Below, piece by piece: positions 26,744 to 35,633 of a DNA stretch of 64,000 bases (within the stretch, counting starts at the first letter, position 1; each line of letters starts with the position of its first letter). The position numbers and the translations under genes are program-made. The DNA comes from Bacteroidales bacterium (GTDB lineage Bacteria; Bacteroidota; Bacteroidia; Bacteroidales; ML635J-15). Where the stretch lies: positions 112,308 to 176,307 of the forward strand of contig JAFZWY010000009.1 in assembly GCA_017617125.1 (NCBI GenBank). The letters run 5' to 3'. The notes beneath the pieces were generated by a model, which ran no database searches, had not been told where the DNA came from, and saw nothing but the letters and a program-made list of their open reading frames with translations.

Positions 26744-26751
26744 TAACTTTG
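26744..26751 (+). promoter_or_regulatory. -7 box of the small lipoprotein gene
   Basis: TAACTTTG, 28 nt before the ATG at 26780. Confidence 0.5.
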
Positions 26752-26779
26752 CAACATCATCATTTAAACTTATAACAAC

Positions 26780-27001
26780 ATGAAAAAGATATTATTTATC
26801 ATCATCACATTAGCAACATTGGCATTATTGTCAGTTTCATGTGGAAAAAGCAAAAAGTGTATTTGCGACAATTGGAGCGAAGGAGTTCTCCTTAACAGTT
26901 TTACCACAACGCCAGATCAATACGGTGTTTCTGATTGTGCCGATATTGGATATTGCAACTACTATTTTGGCAAAAGCGGACTAGATTGCTACGACAAGTA
27001 G
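26780..27001 (+). CDS. Small Cys-rich lipoprotein
   Basis: 73 residues. Signal peptide with lipobox SVSC (Cys 21). The mature 53 residues hold five more cysteines (KCICD, SDCADIGYC, LDCYDK), which suggests disulfide bonds or metal binding on the cell surface or in the periplasm. No family is recognised. It has its own promoter box and shares a bidirectional terminator with trmD. Confidence 0.7.
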   Translation: MKKILFIIITLATLALLSVSCGKSKKCICDNWSEGVLLNSFTTTPDQYGVSDCADIGYCNYYFGKSGLDCYDK

Positions 27002-27020
27002 AACTATAAAGCAACAATAA

Positions 27021-27048
27021 AAAAAATCCACCGATTGGTGGATTTTTT
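27021..27048. terminator. Bidirectional terminator between the small lipoprotein and trmD
   Basis: AATCCACC-GATT-GGTGGATT flanked by an A run and a T run; works in both directions. Confidence 0.85.
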
Positions 27049-27053
27049 TATTT

Positions 27054-27731
27054 CTATTCTTCCAGCAAATCGGGTCTCAATGCCTTTGTGCGCTCGTAGG
27101 CCAAATCCTCCTTCCACTCGTCAATCTTGGCAAAATTTCCAGAAAGCAGAATATCGGGGACTTTCCAGCCGTTGAACTCGGCAGGACGGGTATAGACTGG
27201 CGGAGCGAGAAGTCCATCCTGGAACGAATCGGACAAGGCCGACTGTTCGTCGCCAATGGCACCCGGGATAACGCGGATAATGCTGTCGCACATCATAGCA
27301 GCGGCAAGTTCGCCACCAGTGAGCACAAAGTCACCAATGCTATATTCCTCGTCGATAAGGTGTTCACGTATGCGATAATCGATGCCCTTGTAGTGTCCGC
27401 AAAGTATTATAATGTTGTTCATCATGCTTATGCGGTTGGCTTCCTTCTGCTTCCACGGCCTACCATCGGGCGAAGTGTAAATTACAAGGTCGTAGTCGCG
27501 CTGCTTCTTCAAATCGTTGATGCAGTTGTAGATAGGTTCTATCATCATTACCATGCCAGCCTCACCACCAAAGGCATAGTCATCGACTTGCCTGTGACGC
27601 CCAAGACCGTATTCGCGGAGGTCGTGGATATGAACTTCGGCAATTCCCTTGTCGGTTGCTCGCTTGATAATCGAGTTGTTCAGCGGTCCATCAAGGATTT
27701 CGGGCAAAACGGTTATAATGTCAATTCGCAT
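27054..27731 (-). CDS. trmD: tRNA (guanine37-N1)-methyltransferase
   Basis: 225 residues. Methylates G37 next to the anticodon of tRNAs to prevent frameshifting. The opening [13 protein letters not shown], the motif [11 protein letters not shown] and the trefoil-knot stretch [10 protein letters not shown]...[15 protein letters not shown] are diagnostic. The C-terminal domain ends with [10 protein letters not shown]. It is not next to rpsP, rimM or rplS, unlike in many other bacteria. The gap 27732-27832 holds AACTTTTAACT-type simple sequence and the second copy of the 20-nt repeat. Confidence 0.95.
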   Translation of the reverse strand: MRIDIITVLPEILDGPLNNSIIKRATDKGIAEVHIHDLREYGLGRHRQVDDYAFGGEAGMVMMIEPIYNCINDLKKQRDYDLVIYTSPDGRPWKQKEANRISMMNNIIILCGHYKGIDYRIREHLIDEEYSIGDFVLTGGELAAAMMCDSIIRVIPGAIGDEQSALSDSFQDGLLAPPVYTRPAEFNGWKVPDILLSGNFAKIDEWKEDLAYERTKALRPDLLEE

Positions 27732-27754
27732 AAGTAAAGTTTCTTTGTTTCTAG

Positions 27755-27774
27755 TTTAACTTCGTTGAGGGCTT
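27755..27774 (+). repeat. 20-nt dispersed repeat, copy 2
   Basis: TTTAACTTCGTTGAGGGCTT, identical to the minus strand of 6416-6435. It is followed by CGCCGTT, and the first locus also has GGCTTCGCCGTT nearby (6317-6328). Confidence 0.5.
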
Positions 27775-27832
27775 CGCCGTTCTAAGTTTCAAGTTCAAAC
27801 TTTCAACTTTTAACTCTTAACTTTTAACTGTA

Positions 27833-29416
27833 TTAAAATCCCATTCCGAACCTCAGCCAGAACATTTCCTCCAGTTGCTTCCATTTCTTTGCAGACTTCT
27901 CAAAATTGTCGCTTGTATAGGCATTCAAAAGTTTGGCCGACTTCTTGGCATTGCCGTTGTCAACTACTTTCTGTTCCAAATCCTTAAGACCGGCAAATGC
28001 ATCATCCTCGTACGATTTGAGAGCACTTTCAAGTATCGGTCTTGTCGATTGCCATGCCACGGTAGCCAACTTGTTGGCTTTGCGGTAGGTCCACAATACG
28101 CTATTATCGTCGAGTTGCTTTTGTCCGCATACATCGTAAGCCTTTGGCAATGCGGTTGTTCCACTGAAAATCGGAACTCGAGGTGTCTGTGCAGGATTAT
28201 CAACCGACATCCAGCAAACACCACCTACCTCGTCGGGCAACCAGCTGCGCAACTGGATTATATGCGAGTACGAACACCAGGCCACTGCCACAGTGCGCTG
28301 GAAAGTTACAGTTTCGGGGGCTATGAAATTCAAAGTGTTGCGCAAACTTGTACCAAGCCACGGATTTGCAATTGGACTTACAATCGTATCGTCAACCATA
28401 GTGCCGTCCTCAAGACGCTTCTTGGTAATCATACGCACATTGCGTGTCATATCGAGGTCGGTGCCTTCGTAGGTGCTGCGGAAAAGTTCAATCACCTTGC
28501 GGACATCGACATTCTCGTCTGGCTTAACCGAAAACGGCAGTTCGTCCATATCCATTGTCAGTCCAAGCGATGGTGCTAGGCTGCTGAGGATGAAGAACTC
28601 GCGTTCCTTGAAGTTTTTTCCAGCGCCATACGATGAAGCGAAAGCCTTCCAGAAGACAAACGGTTCGCTGCCGTCCCACAGGTTGTACTTCTTGGCAACT
28701 TCCTCAACATTGTCGGAAGCCATAAAATAGTCGGGATTGTTGCGCTCCATCTGCCCTATCCTAGCTATGTTTGCCGACACGCCAACATGGTCGTCGGGAA
28801 TGCGCTTTGCTGCCCACACGCCACCTATCTTGTCGGGACCTTCGCCAAGGATTTCCATCTGCCATACCTCGTTCTTGTCGGCAATCGTAATGCACTCGCC
28901 GCCATCGCCATAGCCATATTCAGCGATAAGGCTACCGATGAGCTTGATAGCTTCGCGGGCAGTTGTGCAACGCATAAGTGCGACGCGCTCAAGTTCCTCA
29001 ATCATAAACATTCCCTTGCTATTCACGAGCGTATCGGGACCCGAAAAAGTAGTCTCGCCAATGGCAAGCTGCTTTTCGTTAAGGCAAGGATATGCGGTGT
29101 TAAGGTAGGCGTAAGTGTGCTTTGCCTGCGGAATTTCACCAGCGAGAGTTACGCCAACAGTGTCGGTGCGGCTCTTGGTGTGCATAGTGCCCTTGTAAAC
29201 CTTGTGGGTAGCACCATCCTTATAGTTGGCAGCCGGCTCTATCGTCATCCATGTGCGGTAACGACCGTCGCAGGTGTGCGAAGTTATCACAGAACCGTCG
29301 GCACTGGCTTTCTTGCCTACCATTATGCTAGTGCAATTTCCACCAATAAAATCTTCCTCCTGCCCGTACGCACACAGCGACAGCAAGAACAGCAAAGCAA
29401 CAAGTATGTTTTTCAT
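27833..29416 (-). CDS. Exported C69-family dipeptidase
   Basis: 527 residues. Signal peptide 1-18 (LLSLCAYGQ), then a short propeptide and the N-terminal-nucleophile Cys at residue 28 in GGNCTSIMVGKKASADGS, the C69 signature. The family cleaves dipeptides after self-processing that exposes the Cys. Being exported, it would digest peptides in the periplasm or outside, which suits a peptide-using gut or oral organism. It follows the PepSY-like gene by 6 nt and is probably cotranscribed with it. Confidence 0.9.
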   Translation of the reverse strand: MKNILVALLFLLSLCAYGQEEDFIGGNCTSIMVGKKASADGSVITSHTCDGRYRTWMTIEPAANYKDGATHKVYKGTMHTKSRTDTVGVTLAGEIPQAKHTYAYLNTAYPCLNEKQLAIGETTFSGPDTLVNSKGMFMIEELERVALMRCTTAREAIKLIGSLIAEYGYGDGGECITIADKNEVWQMEILGEGPDKIGGVWAAKRIPDDHVGVSANIARIGQMERNNPDYFMASDNVEEVAKKYNLWDGSEPFVFWKAFASSYGAGKNFKEREFFILSSLAPSLGLTMDMDELPFSVKPDENVDVRKVIELFRSTYEGTDLDMTRNVRMITKKRLEDGTMVDDTIVSPIANPWLGTSLRNTLNFIAPETVTFQRTVAVAWCSYSHIIQLRSWLPDEVGGVCWMSVDNPAQTPRVPIFSGTTALPKAYDVCGQKQLDDNSVLWTYRKANKLATVAWQSTRPILESALKSYEDDAFAGLKDLEQKVVDNGNAKKSAKLLNAYTSDNFEKSAKKWKQLEEMFWLRFGMGF

Positions 29417-29422
29417 AAAAAA

Positions 29423-29851
29423 TTAGTTTTCAGCCTTTACAAAATTACCATTAAGGTCGAAATGCACCTCAACATTTGAGTCAAGTCCGATTTCGAAGCC
29501 GTTTTTGTCGCGTTCAATCTTGAAAATCTTGGCCTTCTTGTAGTTATGGGCAACATAGTCGTAAATGTTGCTGCTTACGATTCCCTTGGGCAAAGCGACA
29601 TGTCCTTCGATTTCCATCCACGAGCCAACCTTGTTGAACTCAATCTTCACGCCGTTTTCGAGACGCACCTCGTAGTCGCCATCCTTCTCGTCGAGTGTTG
29701 CTGAAGCAACCTTTACCTTCGGGAAATAAGCCTTTAGGAATTCCTGTGCGGTCATTGGCATGTCCTCAACCTTTACGGGTTTGTCGTTGTCGGCAAAAGC
29801 AAGCGCAGAAAATGAAAGTGCGCAAACTAAAAGTAATGTTATGTTTTTCAT
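29423..29851 (-). CDS. Exported PepSY-like (DUF2874-type) protein
   Basis: 142 residues. Signal peptide 1-20 (FSALAFA). Two tandem units each read roughly FLKAYFP...YEVRLENGVKIEF...GSWMEIEG and VAHNYKKAKIFKIE...GFEIGLDSNVEVHFDLNGNFVKAE, the PepSY-like beta-lactamase-inhibitor fold common in Bacteroidetes. PepSY domains are often found near secreted proteases and may inhibit or chaperone them. Here the gene directly precedes an exported dipeptidase, which fits such a pairing (inference). The 170 nt upstream are AT-rich with no clear -7 box. Confidence 0.82.
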   Translation of the reverse strand: MKNITLLLVCALSFSALAFADNDKPVKVEDMPMTAQEFLKAYFPKVKVASATLDEKDGDYEVRLENGVKIEFNKVGSWMEIEGHVALPKGIVSSNIYDYVAHNYKKAKIFKIERDKNGFEIGLDSNVEVHFDLNGNFVKAEN

Positions 29852-30022
29852 ATTTAAAAATTTAATAATTTAAAAATTCAACAATTCAATAATTCAATGT
29901 TGAGTCGCGCCAAGGCTCGACTGTACTAAGTAATAATTAAAAGTTTCTTGCATTCTAGTTGAGACGCAAAATTTTGCGTCTTTACATTATATCGTGTGTT
30001 CCTTTTTTTATTAATTCAACAT

Positions 30023-31519
30023 TTATTTCGTAACCTTATATTCCTTTGTAAATAACAGCAATACCGTAAATATTTCCAACCTACCGACAAGCATCATGCC
30101 AGAAAGTATCCACTTGGCAATGTCGGGAATAGCGGCAAAAGTCGTTGCTGGACCAGTCATTCCGTAGGCAGGACCGATGTTGCTCATCGCCGAAACGCAG
30201 GAAACAAACGAACTTGTAAAGTCCATTCCCAAGCAAGTAAGCAACAGCGTGGCAACCAGCACGGTAATTATATACACCATTATGAATGCCATAACGCGCA
30301 TAACTGTGGTCTGGTCGAGAGAACGCTTCGACATCTTTACGGGAATCACGGCCTGAGGATGAAGCTGACGCTTAAGGTCGGCAATAAGGTTTTTCACTGC
30401 GATTGCAATTCGCGAAACCTTGATACCACCGCTCGTCGAACCAGAACATCCACCAACTGCCATAAGAAGTACCGTCGGAATGATAAACGCTTGTCCCCAA
30501 GCAACATAGTCGAAGCAACTTGCCTGATATCCCGACGATGTCATTATTGCCACCACATTGAACAGCGAAGCGCGGAATGTCTCCTCGAAGCCCATCGGGA
30601 ACGACGAAAGCTGGTCGGCAGTAAGCACCGTAGTGTATTCGAGCGAGTAGAACAACAGCATAAACACAGCCACGCCGATGAATATTATGCCGAAGTACCA
30701 GCGCATTTCCTCGTTCTTGCTGAACGCCTTGAAACGTCCGACAATCAGGAAGTAGTACAGAGCCAGCGTAAGTCCGCACATCGCCATGAAGAGCGTACAC
30801 ATATATTCAATATATGGCGAAGCCCAGTAGCCTATGCTTGCCTGATGCGTGCTGAAACCGCCTGTTGCAACCGTCGTCATCGAATGGCAGACGGCATCGA
30901 AAAGGTTCATCGGACCGAGATAGTATGCAACGAAACACAGTATGGTAAGCACAATGTAGATAACCCACAGTTTCTGCGCGGTATTACGGATGCGCGAACC
31001 GAGCTTATCGACTTCAATACCTGGTGATTCTGCAGAAAACAACTGAGTTTCGTGAGCCTTGTTCTTTTGCGAGAAGAAAGCCATTGTCAGCACGATAACA
31101 CCCAAACCGCCAAGCCACTGCGTAATGCTTCGCCATAGCAGAATTCCATGAGGCTGAGAATCGATATTGGTCATTACCGTAGATCCTGTTGTCGTAAATC
31201 CCGACATTGTCTCGAAAAACGCATCGGAAATATTATCGAAAGTGCCGCACATGAGATATGGTATCATTCCCAGCACGGTGAGAATCAACCATGTAAACGT
31301 AACTATAAAGAAATTATCCTCTTTGCGCAGTTTTTTCTTCGCCTTCCTTCCGAGAAAGTAAAGGAAGAATCCCAATGCCATTGTAATCAGCGAGGGAACA
31401 AGCAAAGGAACAAAATCGGTCTCACCATAGTTTATATTATAGTACAGCGCAACAAATGCCGACGCCAACATAAGCACCGACACTATTACGAGATTCTGTC
31501 CTATAATCTTCTTTTTCAT
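30023..31519 (-). CDS. trkH: Trk-type potassium uptake protein (TrkH/KtrB)
   Basis: 498 residues, inner membrane. The four pore loops are recognisable: GFTTTGSTVM, TVATGGFSTH, TSSGYQ and SAMSNIGPAYG, each ending in the selectivity glycine of the TrkH/KtrB superfamily. Length and the KR-rich cytoplasmic loop fit TrkH. The regulatory RCK partner TrkA/KtrA is not in the window. A -7 box sits at 31566-31573. No terminator hairpin is apparent after the stop. Confidence 0.92.
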   Translation of the reverse strand: MKKKIIGQNLVIVSVLMLASAFVALYYNINYGETDFVPLLVPSLITMALGFFLYFLGRKAKKKLRKEDNFFIVTFTWLILTVLGMIPYLMCGTFDNISDAFFETMSGFTTTGSTVMTNIDSQPHGILLWRSITQWLGGLGVIVLTMAFFSQKNKAHETQLFSAESPGIEVDKLGSRIRNTAQKLWVIYIVLTILCFVAYYLGPMNLFDAVCHSMTTVATGGFSTHQASIGYWASPYIEYMCTLFMAMCGLTLALYYFLIVGRFKAFSKNEEMRWYFGIIFIGVAVFMLLFYSLEYTTVLTADQLSSFPMGFEETFRASLFNVVAIMTSSGYQASCFDYVAWGQAFIIPTVLLMAVGGCSGSTSGGIKVSRIAIAVKNLIADLKRQLHPQAVIPVKMSKRSLDQTTVMRVMAFIMVYIITVLVATLLLTCLGMDFTSSFVSCVSAMSNIGPAYGMTGPATTFAAIPDIAKWILSGMMLVGRLEIFTVLLLFTKEYKVTK

Positions 31520-31565
31520 TGTGTTAAGTCAAAACGCACAATACGTACGACTACAAATAAATTTG

Positions 31566-31573
31566 CAAAGATA
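31566..31573 (-). promoter_or_regulatory. -7 box of trkH
   Basis: TATCTTTG on the minus strand, 46 nt before the ATG at 31519. Confidence 0.5.
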
Positions 31574-31702
31574 AACAAAATTTACAAAAGATGAAAATCG
31601 TATATTCTTGGCCAAAAATATTTTTGAACGAAAAATTTATCCACCGTCACGCATCAATTATTAATGTTTTGTTAATCAAACACAGGCAAAAGGAAAAACA
31701 CT

Positions 31703-31710
31703 TAACTTTG
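31703..31710 (+). promoter_or_regulatory. -7 box of the metal locus
   Basis: TAACTTTG ending 5 nt before the ATG at 31716, implying a leaderless or near-leaderless transcript. Confidence 0.5.
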
Positions 31711-31715
31711 CAACG

Positions 31716-32183
31716 ATGAAATTATTCAAAGCCATATTGCCCGTGCTTACCGCCATAATGGTGATGCTTACCTCAAACGGCATTGTGTATGAATACTATT
31801 TCTGCAAATGCTGCAACGAAGAGCATGCCGAAGTGAGCCTCTTCGAGTTTGGCGAGGTTTCGCACAACCACGAGTGCCATTCGCACCACGAATGTCACAG
31901 CCACCATTGCGACGGACATCACTGCCACTGCCAGGACAAGTCGGAACACCAGAAGCACACCCATGTAGTTTTCATGTCGCTTAAGGACTTGTTCCAGCAG
32001 GACGAACACTCGGCTTTGCCCGAAATTCCATCAATAAAGACTTTCATCAGCAACAATTTCGCACCTTGCTCAAATATCACTTGTACGACAAACGAAATTG
32101 AAACTAAATTGTTGGCATCCAACGCCGAACATTTGTACGACAAGGGCAAAGTGTGTCCACTCCTCTCCTGCTTCAGATTATGA
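31716..32183 (+). CDS. Exported His/Cys-rich protein ahead of a TonB-dependent receptor
   Basis: 155 residues. Signal-like hydrophobic segment 5-19. The mature start has YYFCKCC, and residues 50-82 are packed with His and Cys (HNHECHSHHECHSHHCDGHH), a likely site for copper, zinc or nickel. The C-terminal part has four more cysteines. It resembles the small Bacteroidetes proteins with an HYC/CC motif found ahead of heavy-metal TonB receptors. First gene of a run 31716-36548 of metal-related exported proteins; the receptor follows after 69 nt. Which metal is bound is not known. Confidence 0.75.
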   Translation: MKLFKAILPVLTAIMVMLTSNGIVYEYYFCKCCNEEHAEVSLFEFGEVSHNHECHSHHECHSHHCDGHHCHCQDKSEHQKHTHVVFMSLKDLFQQDEHSALPEIPSIKTFISNNFAPCSNITCTTNEIETKLLASNAEHLYDKGKVCPLLSCFRL

Positions 32184-32252
32184 ATTGCATCTCAAAACCA
32201 ACGAGATAGCAACGGACAATAGTCCAAATTCATAATTAAAAGAAGTAAAACG

Positions 32253-34466
32253 ATGAAAAACAAAATATTGGCATTAATTGCTTTCGTAGCAATAGCCACA
32301 ATAAGCAAAGCCCAAATTAGCGGCACCGTCTTCGAGATTGTCGATGGCAACAAGCAGACGCTTTTCGGTGCAAATGTCTATTGGGAAAACAGTAGCGTCG
32401 GAACAATCTCCGACATGAACGGCAATTTCAAGATAAACAAGGTCAGCACGACCAACAATCTGATTGTCAGCTTCATCGGTTACAACAGCGACACTCTTGA
32501 AATTCCAGAGAAGAAGAAGAACATAGAAATCGTGCTTACCGCCGGCGAAATGCTTTCGGAAGTCACAGTGAACGAGCGAGCCGCCAGTTCGCACTATTCG
32601 CGAATGGAAATCGGCAATGTGCAGGACGTTTCGGGACAGGAACTCTGCAAGGCCGCCTGCTGCAACCTTTCGGAAAGTTTTGAGACAAACGCATCTGTCG
32701 ATGCTGGCACAAGCGATGCCGCCACCGGCGCAAAGCAGATAAAACTGCTCGGTCTGGCAGGAAAATATGTGCAGTTCCTTACCGAAAACATTCCCAACCT
32801 CTACGGACTTTCGCAGCCGTACGCACTTGGCTACATTCCCGGCCCGTGGATGACCTCGATGCAGATTTCGAAGGGAACTTCCACTGTTATAAACGGTTAC
32901 GACGCTGTGACTGGTCAGATAAATGTGGAATACAAGAAGCCTAAGTTTTCCGATAAGTTCTCGCTCAACCTAATGGGAAGTTCGCACGGCAATGTCGAAG
33001 GCAACATCGATGCGCCTATAAAAGTCAGCGAAAAGGTTAGCACCCAGATTTTTGCACATGCCCAGAACCGCTTCATCAAGATGGACCACAACAACGACAA
33101 CTTCTACGACTCGCCCAATGTCACCCAGTACAACTTTTTCAACCGCTGGGACTATTTCGGCAAGCACCTTACAATGCGGTTCGGAGTGAAGTACATCGAC
33201 GAGACTCGCAAAAACGGACAAATAAGCAAGGACCATCCTACCTACATAGACTCCTTGCAACCAGATCTTTACAAAATAAAGATTCACTCGCAGCGTGGCG
33301 AAGCCTTCCTGAAGTGCGGATATGTGTTCCCCGAAAAGGACTACCAGAGCATTGCGGTGATTACCAACTTCATAACCCACCATCAGGATTCCTACTACGG
33401 ACATAATGATTTCGATGCAAGTCAGAATAGTTTGTACGCCAATGTATTGTGGAAATCGGCATTCGGTGGGAACGAGAAGCACTCCTACACCGCCGGTGCA
33501 AGCATGAAGTACGAAAACCTTCACCAGAACCTCAACGACAGCATAATGAACGACATCGAAGCTGTTCCGGGAGCATTCTTCCAATACACTGGACATTTCG
33601 GCAACTTCAATATGATTGCAGGCGTCCGTGGCGACTACCACAACCAGTACGGATTCCTCTTCACTCCCCGACTGAACCTCAAGTACAGCATCAACGAATA
33701 CCTCACCTTGAGAGCATCTGCTGGAAGGGCATTCCGTAAGGCTAATATACTGAGTGAAAACTCGTTCCTGCTGGCATCGTCGCGCAGAATGGTAATCTAC
33801 GACAATCTCGACCTCGAAGAAGCTTGGAACTACGGTGCAACCTTCTCGGCCAACATACCTATTAAGAATCGGCTGCTAAACATTATGGCTGAATACTACC
33901 GCACCGACTTCGTGAAGCAGATTGTCGCAGATTTCGAGACACCGGGCGTCGTTGAGTTCTACAACCTGCAGGGCAAATCGTTCTCCAACACCTACCAGAT
34001 TGAAATGTCGTGCGAAGTGCTTCGCGGATGGGACATTACAGGCGCATTCCGTTACAACGATGTAAAGCAGACCATCGATGGAAACCTTGTAGAATCGCCG
34101 TTGATGAGCCGTTTCAAAGGCTTGCTAACCACCTCGTACCGCACCAAGCTTGAAAAATGGCAGTTCGACTTCACCGCACAGTTCAACGGACCGGGCAGAA
34201 TACCGTCAACAGCCAGCAATCCCGAAGAATACCGCCGCGACGACAAGTTCAAGGCTTACAACATCTTCAACGCACAGATTACCAAGTTCTTCAAGAAATG
34301 GAGCATTTATGTCGGCGTTGAAAACATCTTCAACTTCACACAGAAAGACCCGATTATCGCTGCTGGCGACCCGTTTGGCGACTACTTCGACTCGTCGCTC
34401 ATCTGGGGTCCAATCGACGGAAGGAAATTCTATTTAGGTATAAGATTTGCAATTGATAGAGATTAG
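32253..34466 (+). CDS. TonB-dependent receptor, heavy-metal type
   Basis: 737 residues, outer membrane. Signal peptide 1-19, then a CarboxypepD_reg-like domain (ISGTVFEIVDGNKQTLFGANVYW) to about residue 100. A plug follows at about 105-220 with the unusual CKAACCNLSESFETN and GYIPGPWM...GYDAVTGQINVEY. The barrel ends in aromatic FYLGIRFAIDRD. The CC-containing plug is typical of the Bacteroidetes receptors placed next to HMA and His-rich proteins, so metal or metallophore import (or export coupling) is likely. It needs TonB-ExbBD, not in the window. A complete gene with no frameshift. Confidence 0.88.
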   Translation: MKNKILALIAFVAIATISKAQISGTVFEIVDGNKQTLFGANVYWENSSVGTISDMNGNFKINKVSTTNNLIVSFIGYNSDTLEIPEKKKNIEIVLTAGEMLSEVTVNERAASSHYSRMEIGNVQDVSGQELCKAACCNLSESFETNASVDAGTSDAATGAKQIKLLGLAGKYVQFLTENIPNLYGLSQPYALGYIPGPWMTSMQISKGTSTVINGYDAVTGQINVEYKKPKFSDKFSLNLMGSSHGNVEGNIDAPIKVSEKVSTQIFAHAQNRFIKMDHNNDNFYDSPNVTQYNFFNRWDYFGKHLTMRFGVKYIDETRKNGQISKDHPTYIDSLQPDLYKIKIHSQRGEAFLKCGYVFPEKDYQSIAVITNFITHHQDSYYGHNDFDASQNSLYANVLWKSAFGGNEKHSYTAGASMKYENLHQNLNDSIMNDIEAVPGAFFQYTGHFGNFNMIAGVRGDYHNQYGFLFTPRLNLKYSINEYLTLRASAGRAFRKANILSENSFLLASSRRMVIYDNLDLEEAWNYGATFSANIPIKNRLLNIMAEYYRTDFVKQIVADFETPGVVEFYNLQGKSFSNTYQIEMSCEVLRGWDITGAFRYNDVKQTIDGNLVESPLMSRFKGLLTTSYRTKLEKWQFDFTAQFNGPGRIPSTASNPEEYRRDDKFKAYNIFNAQITKFFKKWSIYVGVENIFNFTQKDPIIAAGDPFGDYFDSSLIWGPIDGRKFYLGIRFAIDRD

Positions 34467-34500
34467 AAATTATTAATAAACGATATGGAAAAAAGAGACC

Positions 34501-34655
34501 GTCATTTCGGAAGTCTGACTGAACACGCGATACCAACGGTGGAGCGTTGTGAAGACGGCTATGCGAAATCTCCTTTGGGTACTCAAGGGAGATTCCGCAT
34601 AAACAGGCTCACAAGCAACGTTCCTTATGCTGTTCGCTTTGTTTTGCGGAATGAC
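34501..34655. repeat. Palindromic non-coding element (MITE/REP-like)
   Basis: About 155 nt with imperfect terminal inverted repeats GTCATTTCGG (34501-34510) and GCGGAATGAC (34646-34655). An internal long hairpin lies at 34561-34600 (ATGCG/CGCAT, AATCTCC/GGAGATT, TTG/CAA around a 6-nt loop). It fills the gap between the receptor and the next gene. The 75-codon open frame across it (34485-34712) looks incidental. Confidence 0.6.
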
Positions 34656-34700
34656 TGTAAAGTGATAAAAATAAATAATATAAAACGGAATAAATACAGC

Positions 34701-34721
34701 AATTTAAATTAATTTTGTAAC
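34701..34721 (+). promoter_or_regulatory. Duplicated promoter block, copy 1
   Basis: A 21-nt block containing the -7 box TAATTTTG (34710-34717), identical to 35595-35615. It drives the gene at 34740. Confidence 0.55.
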
Positions 34722-34739
34722 TCATAAAAAAATAGAAAT

Positions 34740-35558
34740 ATGAAAAAGGTATTTGCTATATTACTTATTACAATGCCGATACTTAGTTTCTCTCAAAAAT
34801 TCAGTGTTTCTGCCAATATTGGCTGGCAGTTGTGCAATCCTACAATCAACGAATCATACACCCGTCTGATAGATAGTGATGAAGAACAACTATACTTCAA
34901 AAAAGTAATGGATGCCGTACCAAACGGCAATATAAGTTTTTCTTATCTAATTGACGAAAAATTAAAATTAGGAATTGGAGTATCGTTCTTTAATCTTCAA
35001 AGTACAGCTTGGATAAATCCGAATCATATTGGACAGCATACACTTGCCGACATGTACAGCATACAGATTCCATTAACAGCTGGTTATCGTGTAAAACTCT
35101 GCGACAAACTATATATTGAACCGTGGATGGGAGTTTCGGCAGACATTAATTTGAACGAAAACACAGAAGGCAAAACTGGTTTGAGAACACTAGAGAGCAA
35201 CGGCATTTGCAATATGTATGATATTGATTTTAAGCGTGGCGGTCTCGCAAATGGGTCAAGATTTCAGACTGGCACACACGGCAATATGTCGCTTCATGCG
35301 GGACTTCGTCTGTCAGTTATGCTAAAATCGTATTGCGCTCTCAACTTCAATGCACAATATTCATCGGCAGTGTTTGATATGTCGTATGTACATGCTAGTG
35401 CTGAATATCGTTATGGTGTATCATATTCTGGAAACACTGACACTGAATCTAATGAATTTAAAAATTTTATACGCACATTGCCTAAAAATATCACAGAATA
35501 TGAAATATCACTGCGTTCCTTCTTTAGTTGTGGAATTGGAGTGGAATTTTTCTTCTAA
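34740..35558 (+). CDS. Outer membrane beta-barrel protein
   Basis: 272 residues. Signal peptide 1-18 (PILSFSQ). The mature part has alternating amphipathic strands (FSVSANIGWQL, LKLGIGVSFF, IQIPLTAGYRV, LYIEPWMGVSADI, MSLHAGLRLSV, CALNFNAQYSS) and ends in GIGVEFFF with a C-terminal Phe, the hallmark of barrels inserted by BamA. No specific family is recognised. It shares a duplicated promoter block with the downstream HMA protein gene, suggesting matched expression. Base composition is more AT-rich than that of its neighbours. Confidence 0.78.
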   Translation: MKKVFAILLITMPILSFSQKFSVSANIGWQLCNPTINESYTRLIDSDEEQLYFKKVMDAVPNGNISFSYLIDEKLKLGIGVSFFNLQSTAWINPNHIGQHTLADMYSIQIPLTAGYRVKLCDKLYIEPWMGVSADINLNENTEGKTGLRTLESNGICNMYDIDFKRGGLANGSRFQTGTHGNMSLHAGLRLSVMLKSYCALNFNAQYSSAVFDMSYVHASAEYRYGVSYSGNTDTESNEFKNFIRTLPKNITEYEISLRSFFSCGIGVEFFF

Positions 35559-35594
35559 AATGTGTGTAGCTTACAAGAAAGACATTTATATTGA

Positions 35595-35615
35595 AATTTA
35601 AATTAATTTTGTAAC
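35595..35615 (+). promoter_or_regulatory. Duplicated promoter block, copy 2
   Basis: Identical 21-nt block with TAATTTTG (35604-35611); it is followed in both copies by CATAAAAAA after one variable base. It drives the HMA protein gene at 35634. Confidence 0.55.
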
Positions 35616-35633
35616 GCATAAAAAACTAAAGAC

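Noticed and set aside
34485..34712. 75-codon plus-strand frame after the TonB receptor
   Set aside because: Spans the inverted-repeat element 34501-34655 and shows no protein features.
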